Of a DNA stretch of 64,000 nucleotides, positions 8,964 to 17,956 are shown piece after piece. The DNA lies in assembly GCA_046153945.1 (NCBI GenBank), contig JBJXFF010000070.1:7133-71132 (forward strand), read 5' to 3'. The first letter of the stretch is position 1; every line of letters starts with the position of its first letter. The notes below the pieces were generated by a model that was not told the DNA's origin, did no database searches, and saw only the letters and a list, made by a program, of their open reading frames with translations. The DNA is from SXOA01 sp046153945 (GTDB lineage Bacteria; Planctomycetota; Planctomycetia; Pirellulales; Pirellulaceae). A program made the position numbers and the translations under genes.

Positions 8964-10586
8964 GTGCAAAGTGTAAATTGCAGAGCGTTGATCCTGGTGG
9001 CAGTTGCCTTCTCTCTTGGACTTGCAGTCCAGGGCCGCGCCGATGAGCTTAACGAGCTTCCGCTCGATGGCTGGAAGAAGCTCCGCGAGGTCGAGCGCTA
9101 CCAGATGCAGGTTGCCGAGAAGTACTGGCGGGAACAGAACTTCAAGGCGGCGGTGGCGGAATATGAAAAGTTCATGACGCTCTACGAGAAGAGCGAGGGA
9201 GCTCCTTTCGCGCAGCTCAAGTGGAGCCTTTGCCAGTGCCAGCTCAAGAAACAAAACACTGCCATCAAAGAGGGATTTCAGTCGGTCATTGATTACTGGC
9301 CCGATTCAGACCAGGCAACCGCTTCCTCCTTTTACATCGGGCATACCTACAAGGAGATTGGCCGGACGAAGGAAGCGAAAAAGTCGCTGCGCGAGGTCGT
9401 GGCGAAGAATCCCGCTCATCTGGCCACGGTTTATGCCCTGGCAGACCTGATCGAAATTGCCGCGACCGAGAAAGACGAAGCGACGCAGGTTGAACTCTGG
9501 AAGAAAATGACTTTTGACCTCAAGCGGACGCCCTATGCTGCCGCCCCCTGCCAGCAGGCTTCGCGGGAGTTGGCGGTCCATTCCTTCCGACAGGCAGCGT
9601 TCGAGGATGGCGTGAAGGCGTTGGCAACGACGTATACTCCCGACTTAATGCCGTACCACGTCCAGGCTTATATTCGCACTCCGATTGCCGAAATGGTGGC
9701 GGACTCCAAGACGAAGGCCAAGGGAGAGAAGCTGGCGGATACGGCTGTGTCGTGGCTCAAGGGGCAGATACCGGCGGACATCACAAAACCGGAGGGAAAG
9801 GCCCTTGCCCGGCAGGCGTGGCTTGCCGTGGGGGATGTGTTGGCGGTGGCGCTGAAGGATGCCGATGTCCCACCCGCTTACGAGCAGATGCACAAGCTGT
9901 TCGCGCCGGATGACGAGGTGCTGGGACGCTTTGCCGCCTGGCATAAGTCGAAGGCGAAGTACGATCAGGCCCGCGACGTCTACAAGCGATATGCCGACAA
10001 GAATGAGGGGCTCGGGCAGATCGCCTATTCCTATCGCGAGCAGCAGAACTGGGCCGGGGCGGTGCAGGCCTATAATCAACTCATCGGCCAGGATGCGGAG
10101 CATGCTGTCCGCTGGAAGCCGGAACTGGCGGCCACTCAGCGAGCGGCTGGGAAATGGGCGGAAGCGATTGCCGTTTATGAAGACCTCTATTCGTCGGATG
10201 CCAAGAACTCAGGCAACTGGCGGTGGCAGGTGGCAGCCACACATCAGCAGGCCGGACAACTCAAGGAAGCGATCGGCCATTATCGCCAGTGCGACAATTT
10301 CCCTGAGAACTACAAGGCGATGGCGTGGTGCCACCGGCAACTCAAGCAGCAGAACGAGGCGATCATCCTCTATAACCAGGTCGCCACGCATGTGCCGTCG
10401 GCTCCGTGGGCATTTCTGCAAATGGCCTATTGCAAGGAAGAAGCCGGCCAACAGGAGCCGGCGATCCAGGCCTTTCAAAAGGTCTGCAAGAAATTTCCCA
10501 AAGATGCCCACGCCGGCATTGCCCACGCCCACTTGCAGCAGAAGTACAAGATTTCAGTGACGCTCGGTGGGGCGGCGGAAGAATAG
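8964..10586 (+). CDS. Exported TPR repeat protein
   Basis: I place the start at the GTG at 8964, because AAAGGAG lies six bases upstream overlapping the previous stop codon, and the N-terminus then reads as a clean signal peptide ending near QGRADE. An ATG at 8925 in the same frame would overlap the previous gene and give a poor signal. The 540-residue product is almost entirely tetratricopeptide-like helical pairs, for example AVAEYEKFMTLYEKSEGAPF and AIQAFQKVCKKFPKDAHAGI. It is the last gene of the exbBD operon and resembles the TPR ends of the first gene. A periplasmic scaffold role is inferred. Confidence 0.82.
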   Translation: MQSVNCRALILVAVAFSLGLAVQGRADELNELPLDGWKKLREVERYQMQVAEKYWREQNFKAAVAEYEKFMTLYEKSEGAPFAQLKWSLCQCQLKKQNTAIKEGFQSVIDYWPDSDQATASSFYIGHTYKEIGRTKEAKKSLREVVAKNPAHLATVYALADLIEIAATEKDEATQVELWKKMTFDLKRTPYAAAPCQQASRELAVHSFRQAAFEDGVKALATTYTPDLMPYHVQAYIRTPIAEMVADSKTKAKGEKLADTAVSWLKGQIPADITKPEGKALARQAWLAVGDVLAVALKDADVPPAYEQMHKLFAPDDEVLGRFAAWHKSKAKYDQARDVYKRYADKNEGLGQIAYSYREQQNWAGAVQAYNQLIGQDAEHAVRWKPELAATQRAAGKWAEAIAVYEDLYSSDAKNSGNWRWQVAATHQQAGQLKEAIGHYRQCDNFPENYKAMAWCHRQLKQQNEAIILYNQVATHVPSAPWAFLQMAYCKEEAGQQEPAIQAFQKVCKKFPKDAHAGIAHAHLQQKYKISVTLGGAAEE

Positions 10587-10591
10587 CGGTG

Positions 10592-11560
10592 TCAACTCGG
10601 CGGCGCGGGGTGGGCAACGGCCGGCTTCATCCGGACGAGCAGCACGATGGAGGCCAGACAGCAAACTCCCGCGATGCCGAAGAACAGTACGTGGAACCAG
10701 ACCGGCAGCGGATCGGGCAGGTACTTCAGCCGGCTGCCGATGACGTAGATGTTCCAGAGGCCGTTGAAGGCGGCGTGGCTGACGATGCCGGGCCAGGTCG
10801 ATTCGGTTCGCCAGGCGAGAACGCCCAGCCAGATCCCCACCGGAAACGCCAGGGCCATCGGGTGCGGCATGATGTGGAGCAGGGCAAACAGGAACGACGC
10901 CACCAGGATTGCCGCCCACGGATTCCAGCGTGCGAGCAGCCGCCGCTGCATGTATCCGCGGAAAAGCATTTCCTCGTTGAACCCGGGAGCGATGGCGATG
11001 AAGAAGATGAAGGGGATCGCCATCACCGGCGTCATCTGCTCATAAAGCGAAGCCACGGATTCGTCGGCCGGAATGACCCAGGAAACCGCAATCGCACAGA
11101 ACATCCCAAAGGCAAAGGGGATGATTCCGCCAATGACCAGCACGGGCCATTGCCAAAGCGGCAGGCGGGGTTTTATCAGCCCCAATCGCTGGATCAAAGG
11201 TTCAGGCGAGAGCCAGGCGGGGATAATCGCCGCCACGAAGATTCCCAATTGGCTCAGCGCGGCCAGGAAAATGAAAGGGGCCGGCTGGGTGATGAATTTG
11301 GGAAGCTCCGCCGGCAAATCACCCGACGCTCCACCGTTTGCGAAATACCAAACGACAACCACCACCGCGCCGACGATCGAGAGGACGATCGTCCCCACGA
11401 AGGCCGCAACGAATGCGGCAAAGACCGTCCAAATCCGCGGCTTACGATTCGCTTCGGAGGAGGCGATAAGAGAATCTGCTGGAGCGCTGGGCTCGCTTTC
11501 CAGCGGAGCCGGCGCGAGGTATGGATTGGTGGGGGGCGAGAATTTGGCGTCTTCGTTCAC
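10592..11560 (-). CDS. CPBP family intramembrane metalloprotease (CAAX/Abi)
   Basis: A 322-residue membrane protein with eight or so hydrophobic segments. It carries the three CPBP motifs: EEMLFR (E196, E197, R201), FALLH (H229) and HAAFN (H262, N266). These form the metal site of Rce1/CPBP proteases in the membrane. The start is the GTG at 11560, 5 bases after the ilvE stop, so coupling to ilvE is likely. An upstream ATG would run deep into ilvE. The N-terminus includes TNPYLAP, the NPY-type motif seen on many planctomycete membrane proteins. Substrate unknown. It converges with the TPR gene, 5 bases apart. Confidence 0.85.
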   Translation of the reverse strand: MNEDAKFSPPTNPYLAPAPLESEPSAPADSLIASSEANRKPRIWTVFAAFVAAFVGTIVLSIVGAVVVVVWYFANGGASGDLPAELPKFITQPAPFIFLAALSQLGIFVAAIIPAWLSPEPLIQRLGLIKPRLPLWQWPVLVIGGIIPFAFGMFCAIAVSWVIPADESVASLYEQMTPVMAIPFIFFIAIAPGFNEEMLFRGYMQRRLLARWNPWAAILVASFLFALLHIMPHPMALAFPVGIWLGVLAWRTESTWPGIVSHAAFNGLWNIYVIGSRLKYLPDPLPVWFHVLFFGIAGVCCLASIVLLVRMKPAVAHPAPPS

Positions 11561-11565
11561 GGGGC

Positions 11566-12423
11566 CTACTCCCGCGTGAGTTGATGAAACCGCTTCGTCA
11601 GATCCTTGGTCACCGGACCAGGTTTGCCGTCGCCGATGATGCGGCTGTCGACTTTGATGACCGGAATGACCTCTGCCGCGGAGCCGGTGAGGAAGCACTC
11701 GTCGGCGATGTAAACATCGTGCTTGACCAGAGGGATTTCCAGGACTCCAAGCTTGGCCGAGCGGGCGATTTCAATGACGGCGTCGCGGGTGATCCCTTCG
11801 AGAATGCCGGCGTCGATGGGAGGAGTGAGGAGCTTCCCCTTTTTGACCAGGAAGATGTTGTCGCCGGTGCACTCGGCTACTTCCCCTTTGGCGTTGAGCA
11901 TCAAGGCTTCCACGCAGCCGGCTTGCAGCCCCTCGATTTTGGCCATGATGTTGTTGAGGTAGTTGAGTGACTTGATCCGCGGGCTGAGGGCGGCCGAATG
12001 GTTGCGAATGGTGCTGGCAGTGACGATGGTCAGGCCGTTTTCGTAGAACTCCTTCGGGTACAACTGAATGTGGTCGGTGATGATGATGACTTGGGGATCG
12101 CTGCACCTGTTCGGGTCCAAGCCGAGCGCTCCGGCACCGCGCGTAACGATGAGTCGAATGTAGCCGTCCATGATGCCGTTCTTGGCCAGAGTATCGTTGA
12201 CCGCTTGGGCCAGATGCTGCTGCGTCATCGGAATCTCCAGCCAGATCGCCTTGGCCGAGTCCCAAAGCCGTTCTAGATGGGCTTTGAGTCGAAAGACCTT
12301 GCCGCCGTAGCTCCGCATCCCCTCAAAAACCCCGTCGCCGTAGAGCAGTCCATGGTCATAGACGCTGATTTTGGCGTTTTCTTTGTCGTAGTACTTGCCG
12401 GAGATGTAGATTTGCAAAGGCAT
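11566..12423 (-). CDS. ilvE: Branched-chain amino acid aminotransferase
   Basis: A 285-residue fold-type IV PLP enzyme that transaminates Leu, Ile and Val with 2-oxoglutarate. The Schiff-base lysine is K151 in RIKSLNYLNN, followed by the expected EVAECTGDNIFLVKKG and GILEGITRDAVIEIA motifs. The ATG at 12423 is chosen because it gives the family N-terminus (IYISGKYYDKENAKISVYDH) and the usual length. The upstream in-frame extension has no family character. D-amino-acid transaminase and aminodeoxychorismate lyase share this fold; the length and sequence favour IlvE. Confidence 0.9.
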   Translation of the reverse strand: MPLQIYISGKYYDKENAKISVYDHGLLYGDGVFEGMRSYGGKVFRLKAHLERLWDSAKAIWLEIPMTQQHLAQAVNDTLAKNGIMDGYIRLIVTRGAGALGLDPNRCSDPQVIIITDHIQLYPKEFYENGLTIVTASTIRNHSAALSPRIKSLNYLNNIMAKIEGLQAGCVEALMLNAKGEVAECTGDNIFLVKKGKLLTPPIDAGILEGITRDAVIEIARSAKLGVLEIPLVKHDVYIADECFLTGSAAEVIPVIKVDSRIIGDGKPGPVTKDLTKRFHQLTRE

Positions 12424-12577
12424 GGGGGGGAATTCCGAGTGACGAAAGTCGATTGATGATAATAGGTGCGGAGTAAACGACGATTCCGGCCCGATGGTGC
12501 CAGGACAATCCCCATCATACTTAGGTTCGGGGAGATTGGGGATGGAAGTGCGCGCCCCCGGCTGTTTGTTGGGGGAC

Positions 12578-13390
12578 CTAGCTCTTACCAACGACCCCGC
12601 CAACCAGGCTCACAATGCTATCCGCTTGGGCAGCAATCGACTTGTCGTGAGTGACCATGACGATAGTCAATTCCTGTTCCTCGTTGAGCCGTTTGAGGAG
12701 GGACAGGATCTCGCCTCCAGTCTTCTCGTCGAGATTCCCCGTTGGCTCGTCGGCGAGAAGCAGTTTGGGGGTCGCGATGAGAGCGCGGGCGATGGCAGCG
12801 CGCTGCATTTCGCCGCCCGAGAGTTCCCGGGGCTTGTGGGTGAGGCGGTGGGAGAGGCCGACCATTTCGATCAGCTCCTTGGCCCGCTCCACGAACTGCC
12901 GCTTGTTTCGCCAGTAGCTGAAGACGCCGTTGGCAATCATCAGCGGCGTGAGGACGTTTTCCAGCGTCGAGAGCTCCGGCAGCAGGTGGTAGAACTGGAA
13001 AATCATGCCGAGCTGCTGGTTGCGGATAGTGTCTCGCTGACCGGCGGCGAGATTGTCGATGCGGCGACCTTCGAAATGGATTTCACCTTTGTCCGGTGCG
13101 TCAAGCGTGCCCAGCAAATGCAGCAGCGTGCTCTTGCCACTGCCGCTCTGGCCGATGATGGCGGTGAACTCGCCGGGACGGATGGAAAAATCAACGCCGC
13201 GAAGAACCGGCACTTCCAGCTTTCCCTTGCGGTAGCTCTTGTAGACGTTCTTTGCGGCCAGGATCGGCTTGCCGTCCGCTTTGAGCTGTCGCTTGGAGGC
13301 TTGAAAGGTCGCATGCGGCCCCGCGGCTTTTCCGGGAGCCGAGTCGCCGCGAGTTTGACGAGTGGCGCTGAGTTGATTGATGACGCTCAT
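12578..13390 (-). CDS. lolD: Lipoprotein-releasing type ABC transporter, ATP-binding subunit
   Basis: A 270-residue ABC ATPase. The Walker A motif GQSGSGKST is at residues 80-88, the signature LSGGEMQ at 190-196 and the Walker B LLLADEPT at 210-217, followed by the switch histidine in MVTHDK. Residues 1-40 are an extra polar extension not found in E. coli LolD. The permease gene lies 71 bases upstream in the same direction, giving a LolCD-like pair. It should drive release of lipoproteins from the inner membrane, or the related MacB-type export. The exact substrate is an inference. Confidence 0.87.
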   Translation of the reverse strand: MSVINQLSATRQTRGDSAPGKAAGPHATFQASKRQLKADGKPILAAKNVYKSYRKGKLEVPVLRGVDFSIRPGEFTAIIGQSGSGKSTLLHLLGTLDAPDKGEIHFEGRRIDNLAAGQRDTIRNQQLGMIFQFYHLLPELSTLENVLTPLMIANGVFSYWRNKRQFVERAKELIEMVGLSHRLTHKPRELSGGEMQRAAIARALIATPKLLLADEPTGNLDEKTGGEILSLLKRLNEEQELTIVMVTHDKSIAAQADSIVSLVGGVVGKS

Positions 13391-13461
13391 AGATACTTCC
13401 TTGTCTCTGGTAGCTGGCGTTTCCTTCGCTTGCGCTTCAGGCCGGTGTCCCTGTTAGTCCT

Positions 13462-14985
13462 CTACTCGTAACGCAACGCCTGTACCGGATGCAATCTCGC
13501 CGCACGGAGTGCGGGCAAGACGCTGGCGAGGACGGCAATCAGGACCGCGCCGAAGACCACGCCGACGATGGTCATCGGCTCGATGATGGTTGGAATGCGG
13601 CTGAAGTAATAGACCGTGGGGTCGAAAACTTCTTGGCCAGTCATCCATTCGATGACTTTGGCGATGTCGTTGATGTAAACAACGAACAGCAGCCCGCCGA
13701 TCATTCCCGCTCCACTCCCGACGAGCCCAAGCGAGAAGCCGTAGCTGAGGAAAATGCTCATCACGCCGCGGCTAGGTGCGCCGAGGGCTTTGAGAATTCC
13801 GATGTCCTTGGTCTTTTCGACGACAATCATAAAAAACGTGGCAAGGATGCCAAAGCCGGCGACGGCGATGATCAGAAATAGCAGGATATTGAGAAGCGTG
13901 GTCTCCATCTGCACGGCGGAAAGGAGCGGACCTTGCATGTCCCGCCAGGTCTGAATGCGGTAGGGAAACTCTTCGGCAGGGAACCTGGCCCGCAATTTGT
14001 CGCGGATGGCATTCAGGTCCGCGCCGGGGCGTAGCTTGAGCTGAATCGTGGTGACGGCATCGGTCATTCCGCGCGCCTCTTGCAGCGCCTTCAGCGGGAC
14101 GAAAACAAAGCCGCTGTCGTACTCGCTCATCTTGCTTTCGTAGAAATCGACTACCGTAAACTGCTGATTGAGGGCCTGCGGCTTCTGGCCGGCGGAGGCG
14201 AAAGTAATGGTCACGTCATCTCCGGGGCGGCAGAGATAAAAGTCCTTGACCTTGCCGTCCGGATCTCGCTGCTTGATGCAACCGAGGGCAATGCCCAGGA
14301 TGGCCCCGGTGTATTGTTCCTTGCTCTTGTCGAACTCTTCGACATTCTCATCGGGCTTGGACTTGGCGAAAGGGCTCTCTGGTATTTCCTGCCCACTCTT
14401 TAGCGGCAGCGGCTTGCTCCCTTCGAGCCTCTGACTCTCGCGGTACATCTCTTCTTGCTGCTGGAGATATTCCCTTTCCAATGCGGCTGATACCCGGCGA
14501 TGCTTCCATCCCGAGGGGGGGAGCGGGTGGTCCTTGTCGCCGTAGCCGTCTTCCCGAAGGTCGAAGGAAAGCTTTTGACGGTTCGCCTCGTGAATCAGAT
14601 ACTCGCGGAACTGGCTGACGTCACCATAGGTCGCTTCGTCCACGCCAATCAGCATCACCTGCCGCGGCAGGATTTGGCCGCGGGTCTTGATATGCACGAT
14701 CGCCGGCACATGGACTGCAGTCGTCATGCAGAGCATGTCTGCCCCAACGAGTTTGCGGATCTCTTCCGCATGCCAATCAGGCCGCGTAAAGCCGTCGAGG
14801 CTATGAGACTCGAACACAATGTCCGAGAGAATCCCCTTCAGCCGCACATGCATCTCATGGGCAAAGCCCGCCATGACGCTGTTAACGACGATGAGCGTGC
14901 CGACGCCGAGCGTGACGCTGACGATCGAGGCCAGCGCGATGTATCGGGTGCGGAGATAACGCCACGACAATAAGAGCTTGTACAT
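13462..14985 (-). CDS. lolC: LolC/LolE (FtsX-like) ABC transporter permease
   Basis: A 507-residue permease with the FtsX/MacB layout: one membrane helix near residues 18-40 (IALASIVSVTLGVGTLIVVN), a large periplasmic domain of more than 300 residues, then three helices near the C-terminus including ILKALGAPSRGVMSIFLSYG. The final motif LPALRAARLHPVQALRYE is the family's usual ending. The periplasmic domain is larger than that of E. coli LolC (about 400 residues in total), with a charged insertion around residues 160-230. It lies between lysS and lolD, 71-75 bases from each, all on the minus strand. Confidence 0.88.
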   Translation of the reverse strand: MYKLLLSWRYLRTRYIALASIVSVTLGVGTLIVVNSVMAGFAHEMHVRLKGILSDIVFESHSLDGFTRPDWHAEEIRKLVGADMLCMTTAVHVPAIVHIKTRGQILPRQVMLIGVDEATYGDVSQFREYLIHEANRQKLSFDLREDGYGDKDHPLPPSGWKHRRVSAALEREYLQQQEEMYRESQRLEGSKPLPLKSGQEIPESPFAKSKPDENVEEFDKSKEQYTGAILGIALGCIKQRDPDGKVKDFYLCRPGDDVTITFASAGQKPQALNQQFTVVDFYESKMSEYDSGFVFVPLKALQEARGMTDAVTTIQLKLRPGADLNAIRDKLRARFPAEEFPYRIQTWRDMQGPLLSAVQMETTLLNILLFLIIAVAGFGILATFFMIVVEKTKDIGILKALGAPSRGVMSIFLSYGFSLGLVGSGAGMIGGLLFVVYINDIAKVIEWMTGQEVFDPTVYYFSRIPTIIEPMTIVGVVFGAVLIAVLASVLPALRAARLHPVQALRYE

Positions 14986-15030
14986 GCTAGTCCTTTAGCG
15001 GTACGAACTTCCAGGTTCATTATGCAAGCC

Positions 15031-15052
15031 TGGTACTCAGTACTGAGCACCA
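15031..15052. repeat. 22-base near-perfect palindrome
   Basis: Between lysS and the lolC-like gene lies TGGTACTCAGTACTGAGCAC plus two further bases (CA), symmetric except for one pair. It overlaps a second word, AGTACTGAGCACCAAGTACT. It resembles dispersed short palindromes in other planctomycete intergenic regions. No function can be assigned. Confidence 0.5.
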
Positions 15053-15060
15053 AGTACTCT

Positions 15061-16647
15061 TTACTTGGGTCTCAACAGCGGGAACAAAATGATGTCTCGA
15101 ATCGAAGGAGAATTCGTGAGCAGCATGACGAGCCGGTCGATACCGATCCCCAGACCACCGGCGGGCGGCATTCCGTGCCGCAGGGCGGTGATAAAGTCGT
15201 CGTCCATTTTGGCCATCGAATCGTCGGCTGCTTGCCCTTCCAACTGTGTGCGGAAGAGCTGCTCTTGCAGATCGGGGTCGTTGAGTTCGGTGTAGGCGTT
15301 GGCGACTTCCATCCCATGCACGAATAGCTCGAACCGCTCGGCGATGTTCGGGTCGCTCTTCTTCCGCTTGGTGAGGGGGCAAATGCTGGCGGGATAGTCG
15401 ATGACAAAGATGGGGCCGGTAAGGGCGTCTTCAACCTTCTCTTCAAAGACCTCGCTCTTGATTACATCGGGGTGCTTGCCGGCCGTTTCAAAGCCGATTT
15501 TCTCAGCCAGCGCCTTCACACCGGCTGCATCCTTGGGATCAATGCCGGTGTTTTCCTGAAAGAGCTGATCGTACGTCTTGCGAGCGAAAGGGGGTGTGAA
15601 GTTGATCTTCTTCTCACCCCACGGCCGCTCATAGCCGCCGCCAATGGCGTCGATGGCGTCCAGAATGATCCGCTCGGTCAGGTCCATCATCGATTCGTAG
15701 TTGCCGAAGGCCTGGTAGACCTCCAGCATCGTGAATTCGGGGTTGTGCCGAGGGCTGATGCCTTCGTTGCGATAGACGCGGCCTAGTTCGTAAACCCGCT
15801 CCATCCCACCGACCAGCAGTCGCTTGAGGTGCAGTTCGAGGGCGATGCGAAGATAGAGCTTGAGATCGAGCGTGTTGTGATGCGTAATGAACGGCCTCGC
15901 GGCTGCTCCGCCGGCGATGGAGTGAAGCGTGGGGCCTTCGATCTCGCAAAAGCCTTGCTTGTTGAGGGTGCCGCGGACGGATTGCACCACCTTGGTCCGG
16001 CTGAGGAAGCGCTCGCGGACACCTTCGGTGTAAGTCAGGTCGAGATATCGCATCCGCTGCCGAAGTTCCGGGTCGGCGAGTCCGGCATGCTTATCGGGGG
16101 GCGGATTGATGCTCTTGGTGAGGAAATGGAGCTTTTCGGCAAAGATGGTCAGCTCACCCATCTTGGTGTACTTGAGTTCGCCGTCGACGCCGATGATGTC
16201 GCCGAGATCGAAGTTCTCGGACAAAGCCCAACTATCATCGCCGACCTGTGCCTTGCCGATGAAGAGTTGTATCCGGCCTGTCCAATCCTGGATATCGACA
16301 AAACGGAGCTTTCCGGTGTCGCGGTTAAGGACAATTCGCCCGGCGGCGCGGACTTTCGGTCCGGTCATTTCTCCCTTGCCTTGATCCGCCACCCACTGGC
16401 GGAAGTCGATACTGGGATCTACTTCGCGGTCGGGTGGGGCAATCAGGTCCCCTGTTTCCTTCTTATAACGAATCTCTCCCTTGCGGCCGCGAATCTCTCC
16501 CAGCAGCGTCCGGCCATCAAACCGCCCGCCCCAAGGGTCATGCCCCAGGGCAGCAATTTTACGAAGCTTCTCCCTCCGGGCCGCTTCGTGCAGACCGGCA
16601 TCGGCAGCGGTGTCGTCAGGTGTTGGGGAGGGTGGGGGCTGGGTCAT
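15061..16647 (-). CDS. lysS: Lysyl-tRNA synthetase, class II
   Basis: A 528-residue enzyme that charges tRNA-Lys. An OB-fold anticodon-binding domain occupies about residues 80-190. The class II catalytic core follows, with motif 2 YRNEGISPRHNPEFTMLEVY near residue 300 and motif 3 GLGIGIDRLVMLLTN near residue 500. The first 30 residues are an extra proline- and charge-rich tail, slightly longer than in E. coli LysS. No zinc-binding or editing insert is visible. It leads a minus-strand run with the lolCD-like genes. Confidence 0.95.
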   Translation of the reverse strand: MTQPPPSPTPDDTAADAGLHEAARREKLRKIAALGHDPWGGRFDGRTLLGEIRGRKGEIRYKKETGDLIAPPDREVDPSIDFRQWVADQGKGEMTGPKVRAAGRIVLNRDTGKLRFVDIQDWTGRIQLFIGKAQVGDDSWALSENFDLGDIIGVDGELKYTKMGELTIFAEKLHFLTKSINPPPDKHAGLADPELRQRMRYLDLTYTEGVRERFLSRTKVVQSVRGTLNKQGFCEIEGPTLHSIAGGAAARPFITHHNTLDLKLYLRIALELHLKRLLVGGMERVYELGRVYRNEGISPRHNPEFTMLEVYQAFGNYESMMDLTERIILDAIDAIGGGYERPWGEKKINFTPPFARKTYDQLFQENTGIDPKDAAGVKALAEKIGFETAGKHPDVIKSEVFEEKVEDALTGPIFVIDYPASICPLTKRKKSDPNIAERFELFVHGMEVANAYTELNDPDLQEQLFRTQLEGQAADDSMAKMDDDFITALRHGMPPAGGLGIGIDRLVMLLTNSPSIRDIILFPLLRPK

Positions 16648-16950
16648 GCGGGCAATCGGGTGCGAGGAAGGCGGGTTTCCATCGAAGGCAAATCAGTCCC
16701 ACGATAGGAGGGCATTCCATCGCCGGCAGTTCGCGCCATCGTCGTGCGGTTAAGTCCAGGAATCGCAACATTTTAGTGATGGATGGAGCGGGGTCAACGT
16801 CAGAAACAGCCGCGAAGCCACCCGTTTTTGACGAACAGCCCATTTCAAGCCCTTGGCAGCCTTGCCGAAGCATGTTAGATTGTGCGTTTTCTCGTAAGGT
16901 CTCGCCCGGCAGCCAGTTAGGAAGCCGCGGCGCAAATGGGGAGTAGTTCA
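16648..16950. other. Divergent intergenic region lysS / rplM
   Basis: This stretch separates the divergent lysS and rplM genes. Apart from the promoter-like pair listed for rplM I see no gene, repeat or RNA in it. ORFs here are short and lack family character. Confidence 0.6.
16853..16881 (+). promoter_or_regulatory. Sigma-70-like promoter of rplM-rpsI
   Basis: TTGGCA at 16853-16858 and TAGATT at 16876-16881 are separated by 17 bases, a near-consensus housekeeping promoter. It is correctly placed about 60 bases before the ribosomal protein genes. Confidence 0.55.
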
Positions 16951-17391
16951 GTGGCCGGCACGAAGACATATCAAGCCAAGCCTGGCGAAATCGTGGAAAA
17001 ATGGTGGGTGGTGGACGCAACCGACAAGGTCGTCGGCCGCCTCGCCAGCGAAATCGCCATGATCCTGATGGGGAAGCATCGCCCCTGCTACACGGCGCAC
17101 GTCCTGTGCGGGGATTCCGTAATCGTTCTCAACTGCGGCAAGATCAAGTTCAGCGGTAAGAAGATCGCCCAGAAGGAATATGACTGGTTCACCGGATATA
17201 CCGGCCGTCGCACCGAAACCGTGGAACGCCGGTTGGAGCGGCATCCTGATCGCGTGCTGCGGGACGCTGTCCGCCGGATGCTTCCTAAGAACAAGTTGGC
17301 GTTCAAGATGCTGGCCAAGCTCAAGCTTTACCCCGGCTCGGAACATCCGCACCAGGCTCAGTTGCCGCAGGTTAAAGAATTCTCCCTCTAG
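16951..17391 (+). CDS. rplM: 50S ribosomal protein L13
   Basis: A large-subunit protein that binds 23S rRNA early in assembly. The sequence shows the family features WWVVDATDKVVGRLASEIA, the VLCGDSVIVLNC strand and the C-terminal LKLYPGSEHPHQAQLPQV. I prefer the GTG at 16951, which has GGGGAG seven bases upstream. An in-frame ATG at 16936 would add five residues and has no close ribosome binding site. From the GTG it is 146 residues, normal for the family. It is followed by rpsI, as in most bacteria. Confidence 0.95.
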   Translation: MAGTKTYQAKPGEIVEKWWVVDATDKVVGRLASEIAMILMGKHRPCYTAHVLCGDSVIVLNCGKIKFSGKKIAQKEYDWFTGYTGRRTETVERRLERHPDRVLRDAVRRMLPKNKLAFKMLAKLKLYPGSEHPHQAQLPQVKEFSL

Positions 17392-17454
17392 GAATTCAAG
17401 TTACCCCCTTTCTACATCCGTCCAATCTCCGCCCGTCGCATTTGCAGGAATTAA

Positions 17455-17868
17455 ATGGTCGCCACGAAGAAAGACAAGATCAGCGGTCAGTCCCTCGGTA
17501 CCGGCCGCCGCAAGACCGCGGTCGCCCGCGTCCGCCTCAAGGCCGGCACCGGCCAGATTGTGATTAACGAGCGGACGCTAGAAAACTACTTCCCCGTCGT
17601 CGGCGATCAGGCCGCAGTGCTGGATGCCTTGGAATCCACCAACCATCGCACCGACGTGGACATCCATGTTCGCGTTCACGGCGGCGGACCAACCGGCCAA
17701 GCCGGAGCCATCAAAATGGGCATTGCCCGCGCTCTGTGCGACTTTGACGCGGCTACTTTCGCCCACCTCCGGGGAAATGGCTTCCTGACTCGCGATTCCC
17801 GCATGAAGGAACGGAAGAAGTACGGCCTGCGTGGTGCACGCCGCGGTGTGCAGTTCAGCAAGCGCTAA
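17455..17868 (+). CDS. rpsI: 30S ribosomal protein S9
   Basis: A 137-residue small-subunit protein whose C-terminal tail reaches the P-site tRNA. It has the expected GTGRRKTAVARVRLKAGTG start and the GLRGARRGVQFSKR tail ending in Lys-Arg. An AGGA site precedes the ATG. It is co-transcribed with rplM and closed by a strong terminator. Confidence 0.96.
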   Translation: MVATKKDKISGQSLGTGRRKTAVARVRLKAGTGQIVINERTLENYFPVVGDQAAVLDALESTNHRTDVDIHVRVHGGGPTGQAGAIKMGIARALCDFDAATFAHLRGNGFLTRDSRMKERKKYGLRGARRGVQFSKR

Positions 17869-17912
17869 TTCCCGTAGAGCAAGCTGCCAGCTTGCTTCGC
17901 TTCAAAAAAATC

Positions 17913-17944
17913 AAAAGCCCGCGGAATCATCCGCGGGCTTTTTT
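17913..17944 (+). terminator. Rho-independent terminator of rplM-rpsI
   Basis: A 13-bp perfect stem AAAAGCCCGCGGA / TCCGCGGGCTTTT with a four-base loop, ending in a T-run. It lies 45 bases after rpsI. The A-run on the left makes it usable for the convergent nadE as well. A small hairpin GCAAGCTG/CAGCTTGC precedes it. Confidence 0.92.
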
Positions 17945-17956
17945 GTTGGACTTCGC

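Noticed and set aside
10406..11584. 392-residue plus-strand ORF over the CPBP gene
   Set aside because: Extremely Arg/Asp/His-rich, no domain, and fully antisense to a gene with clear catalytic motifs.
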